A stretch of 64,000 bases of DNA, from the NCBI GenBank assembly GCA_017979445.1, contig CM030714.1, forward strand, positions 15,495,892-15,559,891. Direction: 5' to 3'. Position 1 is the first letter of the stretch; each line of letters starts with the position of its first letter. This DNA is from Akebia trifoliata. Its lineage: Eukaryota; Streptophyta; Magnoliopsida; Ranunculales; Lardizabalaceae. The position numbers were made by a program, and so were the translations under genes. The notes under the pieces were generated by a model that ran no database searches, had not been told where the DNA came from, and saw nothing but the letters and a program-made list of their open reading frames with translations. Shown in pieces: positions 20,847 through 32,183 of the stretch.

Positions 20847-23809
20847 TGTAAAACCCCAAAATTTTGATACGTATCTCGAGGAAAATAAATAATGAAATTT
20901 TGAGAAAATCTTGAAAGTGGGACTTAGGGTAAAATTTTAGGATGTTTCTAAATATTTTTAATGGAATCAAACCTCACCATTGGATTCAAAATGATTGAAA
21001 AACATACTTTATTTTGTAAGCACGCTCAAATGCGAGTCCAAAAGTAAAAGTTACAAAATTCTCGATTATTAAGTCGGACCCAACTAAAATAGAGACTTCT
21101 TACTAGATCAAGAATTATTAAGATTCAACTACACCATTGGATTCGTAACGAAAAATTATAGAACATGGACTATTTACTTGTCACTTTTGGAGCCTAAAAA
21201 GTCAAAAAATCGTCAAAAACGAAAATAATGTCAAATTTTAGGATCCCATTGGGCCAAAAATATAAATTTTGTTAGAGATAAAATTTATAGAAATTGACCA
21301 TACTATTAGATCCAAAATGAAAAATTAGATAAAATAGAGTATTCATTTGCCATTTTTAGAGTCCGGATGGTCAAGTTATCGTCGATCGAAACAATAAATA
21401 AAATACCGATTTCGTCCCAAGATTTATATAAATGAATTTTTTTATTTCTTTTTCACTATTCATCATTTTAAACCAACCAAAACCAGCCAACCTATTTTTA
21501 AAAAAAAATTCATTTTTTCTCCGAATTTCAACCTCGGATTCATCGTGAACGGCTTGTCGTAGACTTCCGACGTAGAAAGGAAAAACGTCCACAGCCTCGT
21601 TCTCTACAAAACCCACCTAATTTTCTTTCGTTTTCTCGTCTTTTTTACTTCGTATCATCAAAAATCAACCGTATATATATACGAGAGTTTCACAACTTCA
21701 ACCTCGAATTTTATCCGTTTTAGGATCAAATCGTCCTCCGTCGTAGAAGAGAGAAAGGAAGACAATATTGAGATCTTTGAAACCACCAGGCCAAATTTAA
21801 AAATCAATCATATTGAAGTTCAGTCTTTCTCCATTTTCGTGCACCCACTTCAATCATCTCCCATAGAGATTGTAATGAACTTTCAATTTTTATTAGTAAA
21901 CATAGATTGAGAAAATTGCATTTAGAATTTTATCAAAAATTTGTTATATATTTTCAAAATATAGAATTTTTTTTTTGTTGTTTCAAATTCACGTTAAAAC
22001 TTGCATATTTGATATGTTTCATTATATTTTTAACAAATTATACGTGGGTAGGATTTTTCACCGGGTTATTTTCGTCAGTTGGGTCCTATGCACCGCTCGG
22101 ACCCTGTTTTGATCTAAATTTTGTACTTTTTCAATGTTATTGATAAAAATAAATTTCATAGTTGGAAAAATGATTTAATATTCAATAAACTTATATTGAG
22201 TTGATGAATATCAGAATGTGGATATTTTGTTTGAGAGATTGAAAACTGTAAAAATCGAAAAAAAGATATGAAATGGTAAAATATAAGTCACACCCAAGGG
22301 GTGATGTCTGCATTTTACATTGTTGTGTTGTGTGTAGGTTGGTAAATGGATATCCAAGGATAATGTTACTAGTTGCATATTTATTTACTTTCTGTTAAAT
22401 CGAGGCGATGTTTACTTTTTCGTTCTGTTATTTATTTTAGGCCACGTGACTACAATTGCATGGTAGGAAACCAGATATCCATTATCAACTTTGTATTGTT
22501 AATTTCTCTTTTATTTTCAAATAAAAATAATATATATGTAGCTATTTTGTGAATTGTTAAAGAATGCTTGAAGGCATAGTACGTTATATCATCTGGAGTG
22601 ATATACTATCCTGGGATGTATGGTAGGGACCACCAAGCTCATACGTGGTATGGGGCGCGTATGAGAGTAAAGTCACAACTGGAATCCGGGTTATTCCTAT
22701 CTATTTTTACTAGTGAACTTGTAATGTAAAGGTGGTCGTATACGAATGGTTTGTATAGTTGGGAATCACATACACGCCTGATAGGAATTAATGAAGATGA
22801 TTAATCAGTGATCACTAACAAGCTATAGTAGTCAAACGTTCTGACATATCGGAAAGAGACCCATTGCTTACGGTCACGTCAAACAGCCAGCCTGAGCTGG
22901 ATAAATGGTCCTGCAAATGTGGTAAACAACGACCAGCCACAAAATCAGGAACTAATACTTTATTATAAAACATCACATCCTGACTGGGAGCGATCCAGTC
23001 GTGAATCCCAACTCTCTAATTCCACTACTCCACCATTGTGTATTATGTACATGTTACCTTATTTTAATATATAAAATGAAATGCATGTTTATACAAAAAT
23101 ATAATATTTTCATTTGACCAATTACATTTTTATAAAAAGAAAATGTTATAGTGAGTATTGTTGATCGATGTAATGTGAGTTTTAAAATATTTAGTTGCCT
23201 ATCCCTGGCTATATGTACCAGTTAATCGTAATTTATTCTATAAAACTTTATATATACTAAAATGATTTAGTATGCTTATTCATTTATGTTAGAAGAGGTT
23301 ATTGATAGAAATTATTTTCTTCCTTACAGATAACCATTGTTACGCACCCTTTCCTGCTCCATTTGTTTTAGTTTCAGATCCGAAGCTTGGCGATGCAGGT
23401 GTAGAAAACTAGTGAGAATTATCTGATAGGTTAGATAAACAGCCAGAGTTCGTCACTTAGTAAGTATTAGGGTTATACCCCCTAGTGGTGTCGATTTGTC
23501 TAAAAGTATTATAGATTTTTTTCTAAACGATAGGACTTTTGTTAGAGTGAGAAATATTTGTATAATCCCGTATATAAATTTCTTTTTCTGTACTCTGATC
23601 TATCGTACGTTATTAGATGTATATAGGCTTCCACTAGTTATTATATTTTGTATGTATATGCAGGATAATATATGTCGTTTATCAAGTGCAGGTTGAACAC
23701 CTTGGAATGCTAACATAAACAAAAGAGACCATGCCAAAATTTTGAGGCGCCACCTAGTGCCTCGAGATCTGACATTGGGCTTTGTGTTAGCATTTAGCGG
23801 GGTGTCACA
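20847..23809 (+). repeat. Solo LTR of a chromovirus (2963 bp) inside Chromo-1 integrase
   Basis: It starts TGTAAAACCCC and ends GGGGTGTCACA. It is flanked by AATTC (20842-20846) and AGTTC (23810-23814), an imperfect 5-bp target duplication, and has neither PBS nor PPT next to it. Removing it rejoins Chromo-1 integrase coding words on the minus strand. It is the same family as the LTRs at 36819, 39934 and 59618. A TATA-like box (TATATAAAT) is at 23571-23579. A GC-richer conserved core at 22590-23000 contrasts with the AT-rich remainder. Confidence 0.9.
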
Positions 23810-24690
23810 AGTTCGGTGATCTACATGCTTATCATAAAGTATTTCTCACAGTGCCATTCCTATGTTGGACTGATCGTTGTTGTTATACATAAACTCTGTG
23901 AAATCCAAGTGGTTCTTCCAATTACCTTTGAAATTCAACACACAAATATTTGAATAACTCATTCTGACTGTCCATCAATTTGTGAGTGGAAAGTCATACT
24001 GATCTTTAATTTCGTACCAAATGCTACTTGAAAACTTTATCAAAATTAGGAGGTAAAACGTGGATCCCTATAAGATATTATCAAGATTAGGACTCCATGT
24101 AACTTTACTATCTCTGATATGTAAATCCTACCTTGTCTATCAACAATATAAATCATTTTAATAGGTAAGAAGTGAGCTGATTTTGTCAATTTATTTACAA
24201 TCACTCATATTGGACTGATCCATTGCCTTTGGTAAATGGTAAACAAAATCCATAGTTACATACTTTCATTTCGACTTCGAAATAGGAAGTGGTTGTAATA
24301 ATTCTATGGGTTTCCTATGTTTAGTTTTTACTTGCTAATAAGTCATACATCGACTAACATATTGAGCAATATATTTCTTCATCCCTGACCATCAAAAAGT
24401 TATTTTCATGTTCTAATACATCTTGGTATTACCAGGATGAATATCAAATTGTGATTTATGAGCTTCATCCATGATCTCCTTCCTCAATAGTGGGTCACAA
24501 GGAACCCAAAGTATTTTCTTGAATCTTATTTTGACATCATCATGAACTATCCAACTACAATCATTAAAGTTTTTCATTTTCTTCTAGTTTTCTATCCATT
24601 TTCTGTGGATCAATAACGTTATTGATGATTTTAGGTTGTACCCTCAATTAAGTTATGAAACTCCTAATCTCAATAATCGAAGTTGGTTTC
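23810..24690 (-). pseudogene. pol: Chromo-1 RNase H/integrase debris
   Basis: Minus-strand translation gives integrase words split by stops: KILWVPCDPLLRKEIMDEAH, SQFDIHPGNTKMY, MKKYIAQYVSRCM, TMDFVYHLPKAMDQS and VLNFKGNWKNHLDFTEFMYN. These cover the zinc domain and part of the catalytic core of a chromovirus integrase. At least five stops are present. The region is contiguous with the RT fragment on one side and ends at the solo LTR on the other. Confidence 0.78.
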
Positions 24691-24692
24691 TA

Positions 24693-24998
24693 TCATTTCA
24701 TACCTGGTTCAAGCTTTGAAGGATCTACAAATATCCCTTTCTTTGAGACTACTTTTCCCAAGAATCTCACTTTATTGAACCAAAACTCATATTTAGAGAA
24801 TGTTGCGTAAAGTTTCTCCCTATGTAGAATGTGAAGTGTGATATTCAGGTGATTTTCATGTTCATTACTCATCATTGAGTAAATCAAAATATCATCAATG
24901 AAAATAATAAATAATAGATTTATGTAATCCCAAAACACAAGTTGCATAAGTTCCATAAACATTGTAGGTGTATTTATTAAACTAAAATATTTTATCAT
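24693..24998 (-). pseudogene. pol: Chromo-1 RT fragment with catalytic box
   Basis: There are 101 open codons with NTPTMFMELMQLVF, the catalytic IIFIDDILIYS and KVRFLGKVVSKKGI, clearly the second half of a gypsy-type RT. Its N-terminal end runs into LTR-like sequence at about 24985-24998, the deletion junction. The catalytic Asp pair is intact although the gene is dead. Confidence 0.85.
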
Positions 24999-27383
24999 GC
25001 TTCAATATTTTTAAAGTAAAAAATCTGCCAACATTGTATCACAAAATAAAAAAGTACATAATACAAAATCAATGGTTTAGTTGATAAAATAGTTGAGGGA
25101 TATGTCGATATAACCACTCAACTATGGAAAATCAATATTTCAATACTTAACCTTCTGTGTGGCATGTCATTGTTCTTATTTAATTTTTTAGTCAGTCTAG
25201 CATATCACAGTTGGGTGGTCATTTATCTGGTTCAGACTGGCTATTAGCCAAGAACTCAATATAATTCAACAAACTTTGAGGTTGACCGTTTGACATCTAC
25301 AAACTCTTAGTGATCACTAACTAACACAAGAGCGACTCCTCAGGTCTAAGCCTATCAAGAGGTAATACATGTGAATCTCGATTGTCTCTATATTATACAA
25401 AGATTACCTTTACACGTAAAACTTTATCAAAAAAAATTTCTTGGATTTCACAAGTTGTGTTATCCCCTAAGGTATCTCATACTACCAAGGAGAACAAAAC
25501 AACAACTGTTATCTTTGATTGACCCATTGCTCTTGAAAATATAGCAATACTTCCTCATTCTAAGTTTTCTACGATCCTTTTTTAATAAACAAAATAGTTT
25601 TGTTTACTATGCATATATAATTTATTTTTATTGAAAATACAAGCAATGATAGTGTCCTCCAGTTATTTCTATTAATCCATTCATCCATCAATACATCTAT
25701 CCATTCATCATATCTCACATGGTTGTGTCTCACGTGATTGTAGGAATGTGAGAAATTCATCAATCCATCCATCCATCCATTTGTCATGTAATAGTATTGG
25801 CCTAAGCCACTACATATCTTTGGACTCACTATCTCATTCAATCAAGGGGTAACATAAATTCTCACTATCTATCCATCAATCAATCGATCAATCATTTATT
25901 TTCATAAGTATCTATCAAAGTACATTTTTTTAGAAATATTTGTGATTCTGTGATATCAACCAAATCCATATGATAGTCTTAGTTGAGTAGAAAAGACTTA
26001 GAAAAGGCATACAATATTAAATATTTAAAACTGTGAAAATTTGGCTAATTGTCAAAAATGTAAATTTTCAAAGTTCTTTAAACGTAAAACGGTTTTTTGG
26101 AAATGAAAGTCTTAATTATGAGACTTGATATTATATAATTTCTGGAACTTAATTCAAGTGGAAGATCAGAGAAAAATAGGATTGAAAATCTTATAAAAAC
26201 GTCGAAGTCCGCATTTTGTTCTTGAACCCAAAAATTAGATTTTGATTTTAAACTATTTCCATTATTTCCCTTAGTTTCATTATTTTCATTAAATACCTTA
26301 CAGTAAATGGAATACTCAAGTTAAATATGATATTTATTTAAATATTTTTATAGAAAATAAGTTGTTGAATGTGTTTGACACAATGTTGGAATGTGCCATA
26401 CATATTGTGCTGAAAGCGTATCTGGCATAAAAAATAGCAATTGGATCATTATAGTGATCAAGAGATCTCTATTGTAGAGATCAAACTATTATAGAAATTA
26501 GATGTCACTATTATGGCGATTTAAGGAGTGAGACATGCGTTCTTCAGGATTTCTTCTCGGATTTTTTCGAAAAATTTCTCTAAAATTTGTTTTATCCTAT
26601 TTTTTTTTCTAAAACTTGTAAGGTAATATAAAAATAACTTATTTAACTTATACAGAAGTAAATCTATGAAATCAAATATTTAAACATGCATGGTTTAAAG
26701 TTAATCAATGTTAAATAAGAAACTCAAATAAAATACCTTTGATTCATCTATGTTTATTTAAAAACTTGTTTATGCCTCCTTCGGTAGGTTTTCGTTAAGA
26801 TCAACTCCCAACAATTCTCCTTACCCAAAATTCCAAACTTAGATTTTGTTCCTAATCAAATCTATTTGGCTTAAATTGAAGATCACAATAAAACAAATTT
26901 TTTTTTTTTTTCATGAACTCTTGATTCTTATTCTAAGGTGCTTGAATAGTTGCTTGAAGGCCTAGGGTTTGGGTTACTTGTGTTGAAGAAGAAAGATTGA
27001 CAAGAAAAAGAAATATGATTTTCTCTCTTAAGTTTAGTATTTATATAATATCACGGATGTGATGGTAATTTATATAATTATTTTCTTTGTTAATAACTTA
27101 ACGTTTGAGACTTTCAATTTAGACAAACTTATTGTCCATTTTGGATAACTTTTCGATATGAATCTAATGGTGTACTGATTTCTAAAATCTCTTTTATAAA
27201 AAAATGTCAAATTTAATTGACTACTTGTGCACACTTATCAATGCATATGTTAATTTCTGTTAACTCTCTTCTCCAAATATTTTTATAAAATTAATTTTAA
27301 ATATTTATTAAAATTTCTAGAGATTCACATATTATATCAATCAATCACCTCAAGTTATGAAATTAATTTTTTTTTACTTTACA
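24990..27383 (-). repeat. Chromo-1 5' LTR, 3' end deleted
   Basis: It starts on the minus strand TGTAAAGT at 27383 and runs to the RT junction. 26010-26200 aligns with 41640-41800 of the solo LTR at 39934, tying this LTR to the same wider family. CATC/AATC microsatellite clusters lie at 25670-25890. Confidence 0.8.
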
Positions 27384-27429
27384 AATCACAATAAAAAACC
27401 GTGTAAAAGATAAAAAACCATTATCCAAT

Positions 27430-28200
27430 ACATAGAAAAATGGCTATACCAAGCATGTATTTCCTTTATTGCTATTAAATTGAAAAGCTTTAAAGTCATG
27501 GTTCATATCATAAGACCATTTGACCCATGATTTAAGGAAATATCTTTCCATGAAAATACGGAATCGTGTGTATCTAAAGAAAGAAGTAGAGTTCACTTAA
27601 GGAATATCGAGAGAAATGTAAGACCTATGGGTGTACTTTAAAGGCAGATGGATGGACTAATAGATCCTATCAAACATTGATTAACTTTTTAGTTAATTTT
27701 TTTTCTGGAACTATGGTTCTTAAATTTGTTGATGTATAAGCTTATTTTCATACGATCATATATATTTTTAAATTACTAGATGTTGTAATTGATGAAATAG
27801 GAGAAGAAACTATTATTCTAGTGATCACGGACAAGGCAACTATATATATGGTTGCAAGTCGCTTACTAATGGACAAGAGGCTTCGTTTGTATTGGTTTCC
27901 TTGTACGGCACATTATCTTGATCTTATTTTAGAAGATATTGGCATGTTGCATATTAAAATTATTGTAAAAGCTAGAAAAAATTACTGTTTTTATGTATAA
28001 GTATGCTTTATTATTGCAAAAATAAAACATATATTTGTGGAAACTTACTTGGACCTGCAATTACCCTATTTGCAATGATTATTTTGACACTACAGAGCTT
28101 GTATGGAAAAAAATGTAACTTAAAAACTTTGTGGTATCAACATAATAGAATAATGGGTCTTGGCCAAAGAAGTCTGGTTAAGGATCTTGACTAAGAATAT
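27430..28200 (+). pseudogene. hAT-family transposase remnant (DUF659-like region)
   Basis: Several frames read hAT transposase words: KTYGCTLKADGWTNRSYQTL followed by INFLVNFFSGTMVLKFVDV near 27625-27740, then DVVIDEIGEETIILVITDKA and LLMDKRLRLYWFPCTAHYLD near 27780-27925. The order and spacing match plant hAT transposases: the DGWT word, a catalytic-domain D in VITD, and the C..H word. Stops and frameshifts make it non-functional. Its terminal repeats are not visible. It lies directly right of Chromo-1. Confidence 0.82.
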
Positions 28201-28299
28201 TTTTGATTAAAAACCCTTGTGAAATAGATCTAATTAATTGGCTAAAATTTTCTTTCCTGAATATATTTTATTGTCCAATAATCCTCTATCACAATTAGC

Positions 28300-29226
28300 T
28301 AGGGCTGTCAACAAATAGATATCCGATTGGATATGTCTATATCCGAATACGAATTGGAAAAAAAATATTGATATTCGAATCCAATCGAATGTAATGCATT
28401 GACATTCGAATCCGAATTCGACTAACTTGTCGGATATCCTATATTATCCAATTCGAAGTTAATCTATGATCGAAATGACCTCATCTTCAACCCATAGCCA
28501 AAAGTCCTAAAATTTTCCCTCTCCAACCCAAAAATATCAAGGGTTTTTTGTTGTAGTTGAAGAAAGAGAGAGAGAGAGAGAGATGAATCACTTGAAACCC
28601 AAGATCTCAACACATATGAGAAAATAGATGAGGGTTTATATGATAGGGAAGACTATTGATGATGACTTTTTGAAGTCTATCATGGCGAAGGAGCTATGGT
28701 AAGATCTTATCTTGATACCCAACTCAAGCATCTTATCTCCAAATGTTCTATGATCACCGATCATCCATTTTGGTCGAAGTTCTTGTCTGACCATAAGCTT
28801 CAGACTGTCATGTCCTCAAAGATTTCTCTTTACTGGAATTGGAGAAAGAGAAAGAGAGACCTACACATAAGTCATGATGACTTTTATTTATATATAATAT
28901 ATAATAGAAAAAGCTGACTAACACCTTTTATTTATATAATATAAAAAATCCTTTTATAATGAGGACTTTTATTTATATATAATATACAAGATAAAAAAGC
29001 TGTCAAACACTTTTTATTTATATATATATATATATAAGTTGTCTTCTACTTTTATTTATATATAATATAAATTCAAAACAAAATATGCATTGATATCGGA
29101 TCGGATATTAATGATTCGGGTGTATCAACATCCAAATTCGATATCCGAAATTTTCGGATATTATCCAAAATTTTGAATACGAATTCGAATCGGATTCGAA
29201 TTTTCAACTATCCATGGACAGGCCTA
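28300..29226. mobile_element. hAT-type MITE, 927 bp
   Basis: The ends are TAGGGCTGTCAA and, inverted, TAGGCCTGTCCA (10 of 12 equal). The flanks CAATTAGC (28292-28299) and CAATGAGT (29227-29234) agree at 6 of 8 bases, the length expected for a hAT target duplication. Both subterminal regions are crowded with short ATTCGAAT- and GATATCCG-like words on both strands. There is no transposase inside. It sits just past the transposase remnant. Confidence 0.72.
28860..29080. repeat. AT-rich tandem repeat within the MITE
   Basis: About four irregular copies of 'acttttatttatatataata' are spaced 50-60 bp apart, with an AT microsatellite at 29018-29034. A (GA)n tract lies at 28566-28582. Confidence 0.65.
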
Positions 29227-29234
29227 CAATGAGT

Positions 29235-30084
29235 ATCCGATATAATGAATTTTTTTCCAATAGTAATAGATCACGTCGAGCATAGCAGATAAGGAGAAAT
29301 AATTGAAGAATACTTAGGATCTAAAGTTGTTTAAAAGACATTTATTAAAAACACATGCAAGAATAAAAATACTAGAATTAAGTGTAACTAGTTTAACATG
29401 ACTTCATCAATCTACTTATAATACGATCATGAAGACATATTAACAAAAATAAATGAAATACGTATCTTTATTATTGATGACCTCATTTAAATCCTTGAAC
29501 AAAATCTTCTTTAGCAACCAAAATTATAGTAAAAAAAACAAAAATAAAATCTAAAGTTAAAAAGATGAAGAAAAAAATTAGGAAAAGAGAATAGATAGAT
29601 CAAAACTAGAGAGTCAAGGTCTTTTTACAGGGAAAAACTAGAGTTATTTTAACAACACGTTTTCACCCCAAAAACGTTTGAATTGATTCTCCTTTGTAAA
29701 AGAGAAATATATTTTCCTCTAAGTTAAAATTTTAACCCCACCGGCCTTACTCCATTTAGTAACTGAGTTAAAAGTTATGTCTAAAATTGTGAAATTTGAA
29801 AATTTTGAAATTTCTGACTTGTCAAATGTTTTTTACCAATGAAAAGTTCAAATTAGCCTTTCTTCGTGAAATACGAATTTTTTTTCTCTAAATCAATTTG
29901 TTAATTCCTTTGACGTCATCTTTATTTGATTAGTGAGTCAAAATTTATGGGCAAAATGGCATGACATGAAATATTCAAAGTAAAGGAAAACTTGATTCTG
30001 TTAATCTAAGAACAATTTCATCAAATCCAAGATTTCAAACAAGTCCTATGCCACGAAATTAATGAATTCAATGAGGCTAAATCC
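29235..30084. other. Unassigned AT-rich sequence
   Basis: Scanning both strands showed no coding region or known repeat end. The last ~90 bp (from about 30000) are similar to 31970-32070, so part of it may belong to the Tat-3 3' region. Confidence 0.4.
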
Positions 30085-32183
30085 TGTCAGAGTCCGTGCT
30101 TGGGCAGTAGTCATCTAAATCCACCATCCCATTTGATGCTCTCAAACATGCATAAACGAGTTCTTTCTGGCTCACGCAAAATAAGATGTACTTTCATTCT
30201 CACAAAAAAAAAAAAAAGAATAAAAGGAAAACCCTCGATTCAACCTATCCATTATATCATATTTGATATTCTAGCATATACCATTTCTTTGTGAACCTTA
30301 ACCCTATTCAAGTTACATCCTAAAATTAAGTCATCTTTGATCAAGAAATGATTTGAAAAAAATACTTCTACCACGAATGTTCATTGGCGATGAAGGAATA
30401 GCTATCTATGAAAATTTTACAAGAAGTGTATCCTGATTTGAAAGGACACAGTGAAACAAAGGTGTTGTGATCAAAAGAATCAAATAATGGTAAGATCAAA
30501 TACCATAAGCACGATGAAAACCTGAAAGGGCATCGATATGAAAAAAATTGTGGAGCCCGACTTGGTGAAAATCATAATTGACACCAGGGACATAAATAAC
30601 AAAAAGAAAAAAAAGAAAGAAAAAAAAAATTATCTTTATCCCCCAGTCATTCTCCATCTTGAAAATATTTGAAGTCTGAGTAATCATCGATCTATCAATA
30701 TCTTGGACAGATTCTAAAGCCTACCACCAATTATCACACAATCCTTTCAGTAAAAACCATCCAATCATTTTCTATCTTTTTGTCGATATTGGATGGTGGG
30801 GATGACTTTAAAGAACCTTAAAGAGAATTAAGAAAAACTACTATCTATTTGACGACACACCCTGGTCAGTATTCAACAATGCCGAATTCTTGATCTGGTT
30901 ATATTGCTCATACTAAAAGGATGATTTTAAAATAAAAAATAACAAAAAGTTTTTGCATGCATCACGCAAATTAAAATTTTGGGCCTATAACGAAAAGTTT
31001 AATTTATTCCTTAAAAACAATGTATCGAATTACCCAAGGCAAATAATTATCAGAACTATTTTCTTAATATATCATTCCTTAGTAAGAGTCTAAAACTATT
31101 TATTACTCTTTAGCAAGAATTAAAAATATATCTCACCCCTCAGTAAGAGCCTAAAACTACTTGTTACTATTTAGCAAGAGCTTAAAACTACTTGTTACTC
31201 CTTAGCAAGAGCCTAACTACATTTGATCCTTTACAAGAGTCGAAACTGTATACTACTCCTTTGTAAGAGCCTAAACTGTATTATGCTCCTTTTCAAGAGT
31301 TTAAACTACATGTTGCTCCTCAATAAGAGTCTAAAACTACATGTCGCTCCTCAGTAAGATCCTAAACTGCATTTTACTCCCCAACAAGAGCCTAAAATAT
31401 ATGATGCTCCTCAATACAAGCCTAAACTACATGTTGCTCCTTAGCAAAAGTTTAAACTACATGTTGCTCCTTGTCGTATGAGTATAAATTGAATGATATA
31501 CTTAATCTTTAAAAAAATTTAAAAACAAAAATAGAAAAGAAAATCGATGAAAAAGTAATTTTGATCTCCTTTAGATTTCATAGGTTCATCGTTTAAAGCA
31601 AAAGACGTCAAATCATTTTTATCGAAACATACTTAAATTACAAATCTCATCTCCACTTTCCACAATCCGTTCAATACATGTCAAACTCCTAGCCTGGGAA
31701 ACTACCTTACACATAGCAGATTCCATCCCTGTCAGACTTAAAGCTTGGAAGGATCATGTTTTCTTTTTTCTAACCACTGCAATCAAAGAGTGTTATGGTA
31801 AGTTTGAAAGACTTTTCTGTGTAGACCTGTTAAAGGATCATCACAAGCCCCTTATTTCCTCCCAAAAGTTTTTATCATTTGACCGTATCTCGTTAAAAAA
31901 AAAAATTCAAGATGCATTTAATTCCAATTTATCGAAACACGACAAAAAATACCCGAATTTTAAAACTCATTAAATTTTCATCAAATCTAAAATCTAAAAT
32001 GTGCTCCATCGAAGAATTCAAAAGTCAACCCTGTCAGACCCCGTGCTTGGGTAGCCATTTTTTAACAAAAAATCATTAATCCACTTCTGTGTTTTGAAAT
32101 CGTGTTTTTAATAACATTTTCAGACCCGTACAAACAGGGATTCAGTCTATTATTTGCACGCAAATCTTGAGAATAGGGATAGT
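30085..32183 (+). other. Tat-3 3' internal region (noncoding)
   Basis: This 2.1 kb lies immediately upstream of a + oriented Tat 3' LTR. It has no ORF of interest, a 33-bp array (31050-31475), and 'ctgtcag' plus 'ccgtgcttggg' words at both ends (about 30083 and 32031). The assignment to Tat-3 rests on adjacency; its left limit is uncertain. Confidence 0.5.
31050..31475. repeat. 33-bp tandem array, about 13 copies
   Basis: The unit is approximately 'cctaaactacatgttgctcc' plus 'ttagcaagag'. Copies are moderately diverged. The position in the 3' untranslated part of a Tat element resembles the arrays in the Tat leaders. Confidence 0.85.

Larger units (their letters stand above)
18832..27383 (-). 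mobile_element. Tekay/Del-like chromovirus remnant (Chromo-1)
   Basis: Read on the minus strand: 5' LTR (27383 to about 24990), RT fragment (24998-24693), RNase H/integrase debris (24690-23810), a solo LTR insertion, integrase C-terminus (20841-20462), PPT and the start of the 3' LTR (20221 to 18832), which is cut by Tat-1. The two LTR parts align well, for example 19070-20220 with 24990-25985 and 27205-27383. The 5' LTR is fused directly to RT, so PBS, gag, protease and the first half of RT are deleted. Confidence 0.88.

Noticed and set aside
23810..24690. PBS right of the solo LTR at 20847-23809
   Set aside because: The sequence after the LTR reads as minus-strand integrase debris and has no TGGTATCAGAGC-like site.
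28003..28194. 63-codon + strand ORF near the hAT transposase
   Set aside because: It is an out-of-frame reading of transposase remnant sequence.
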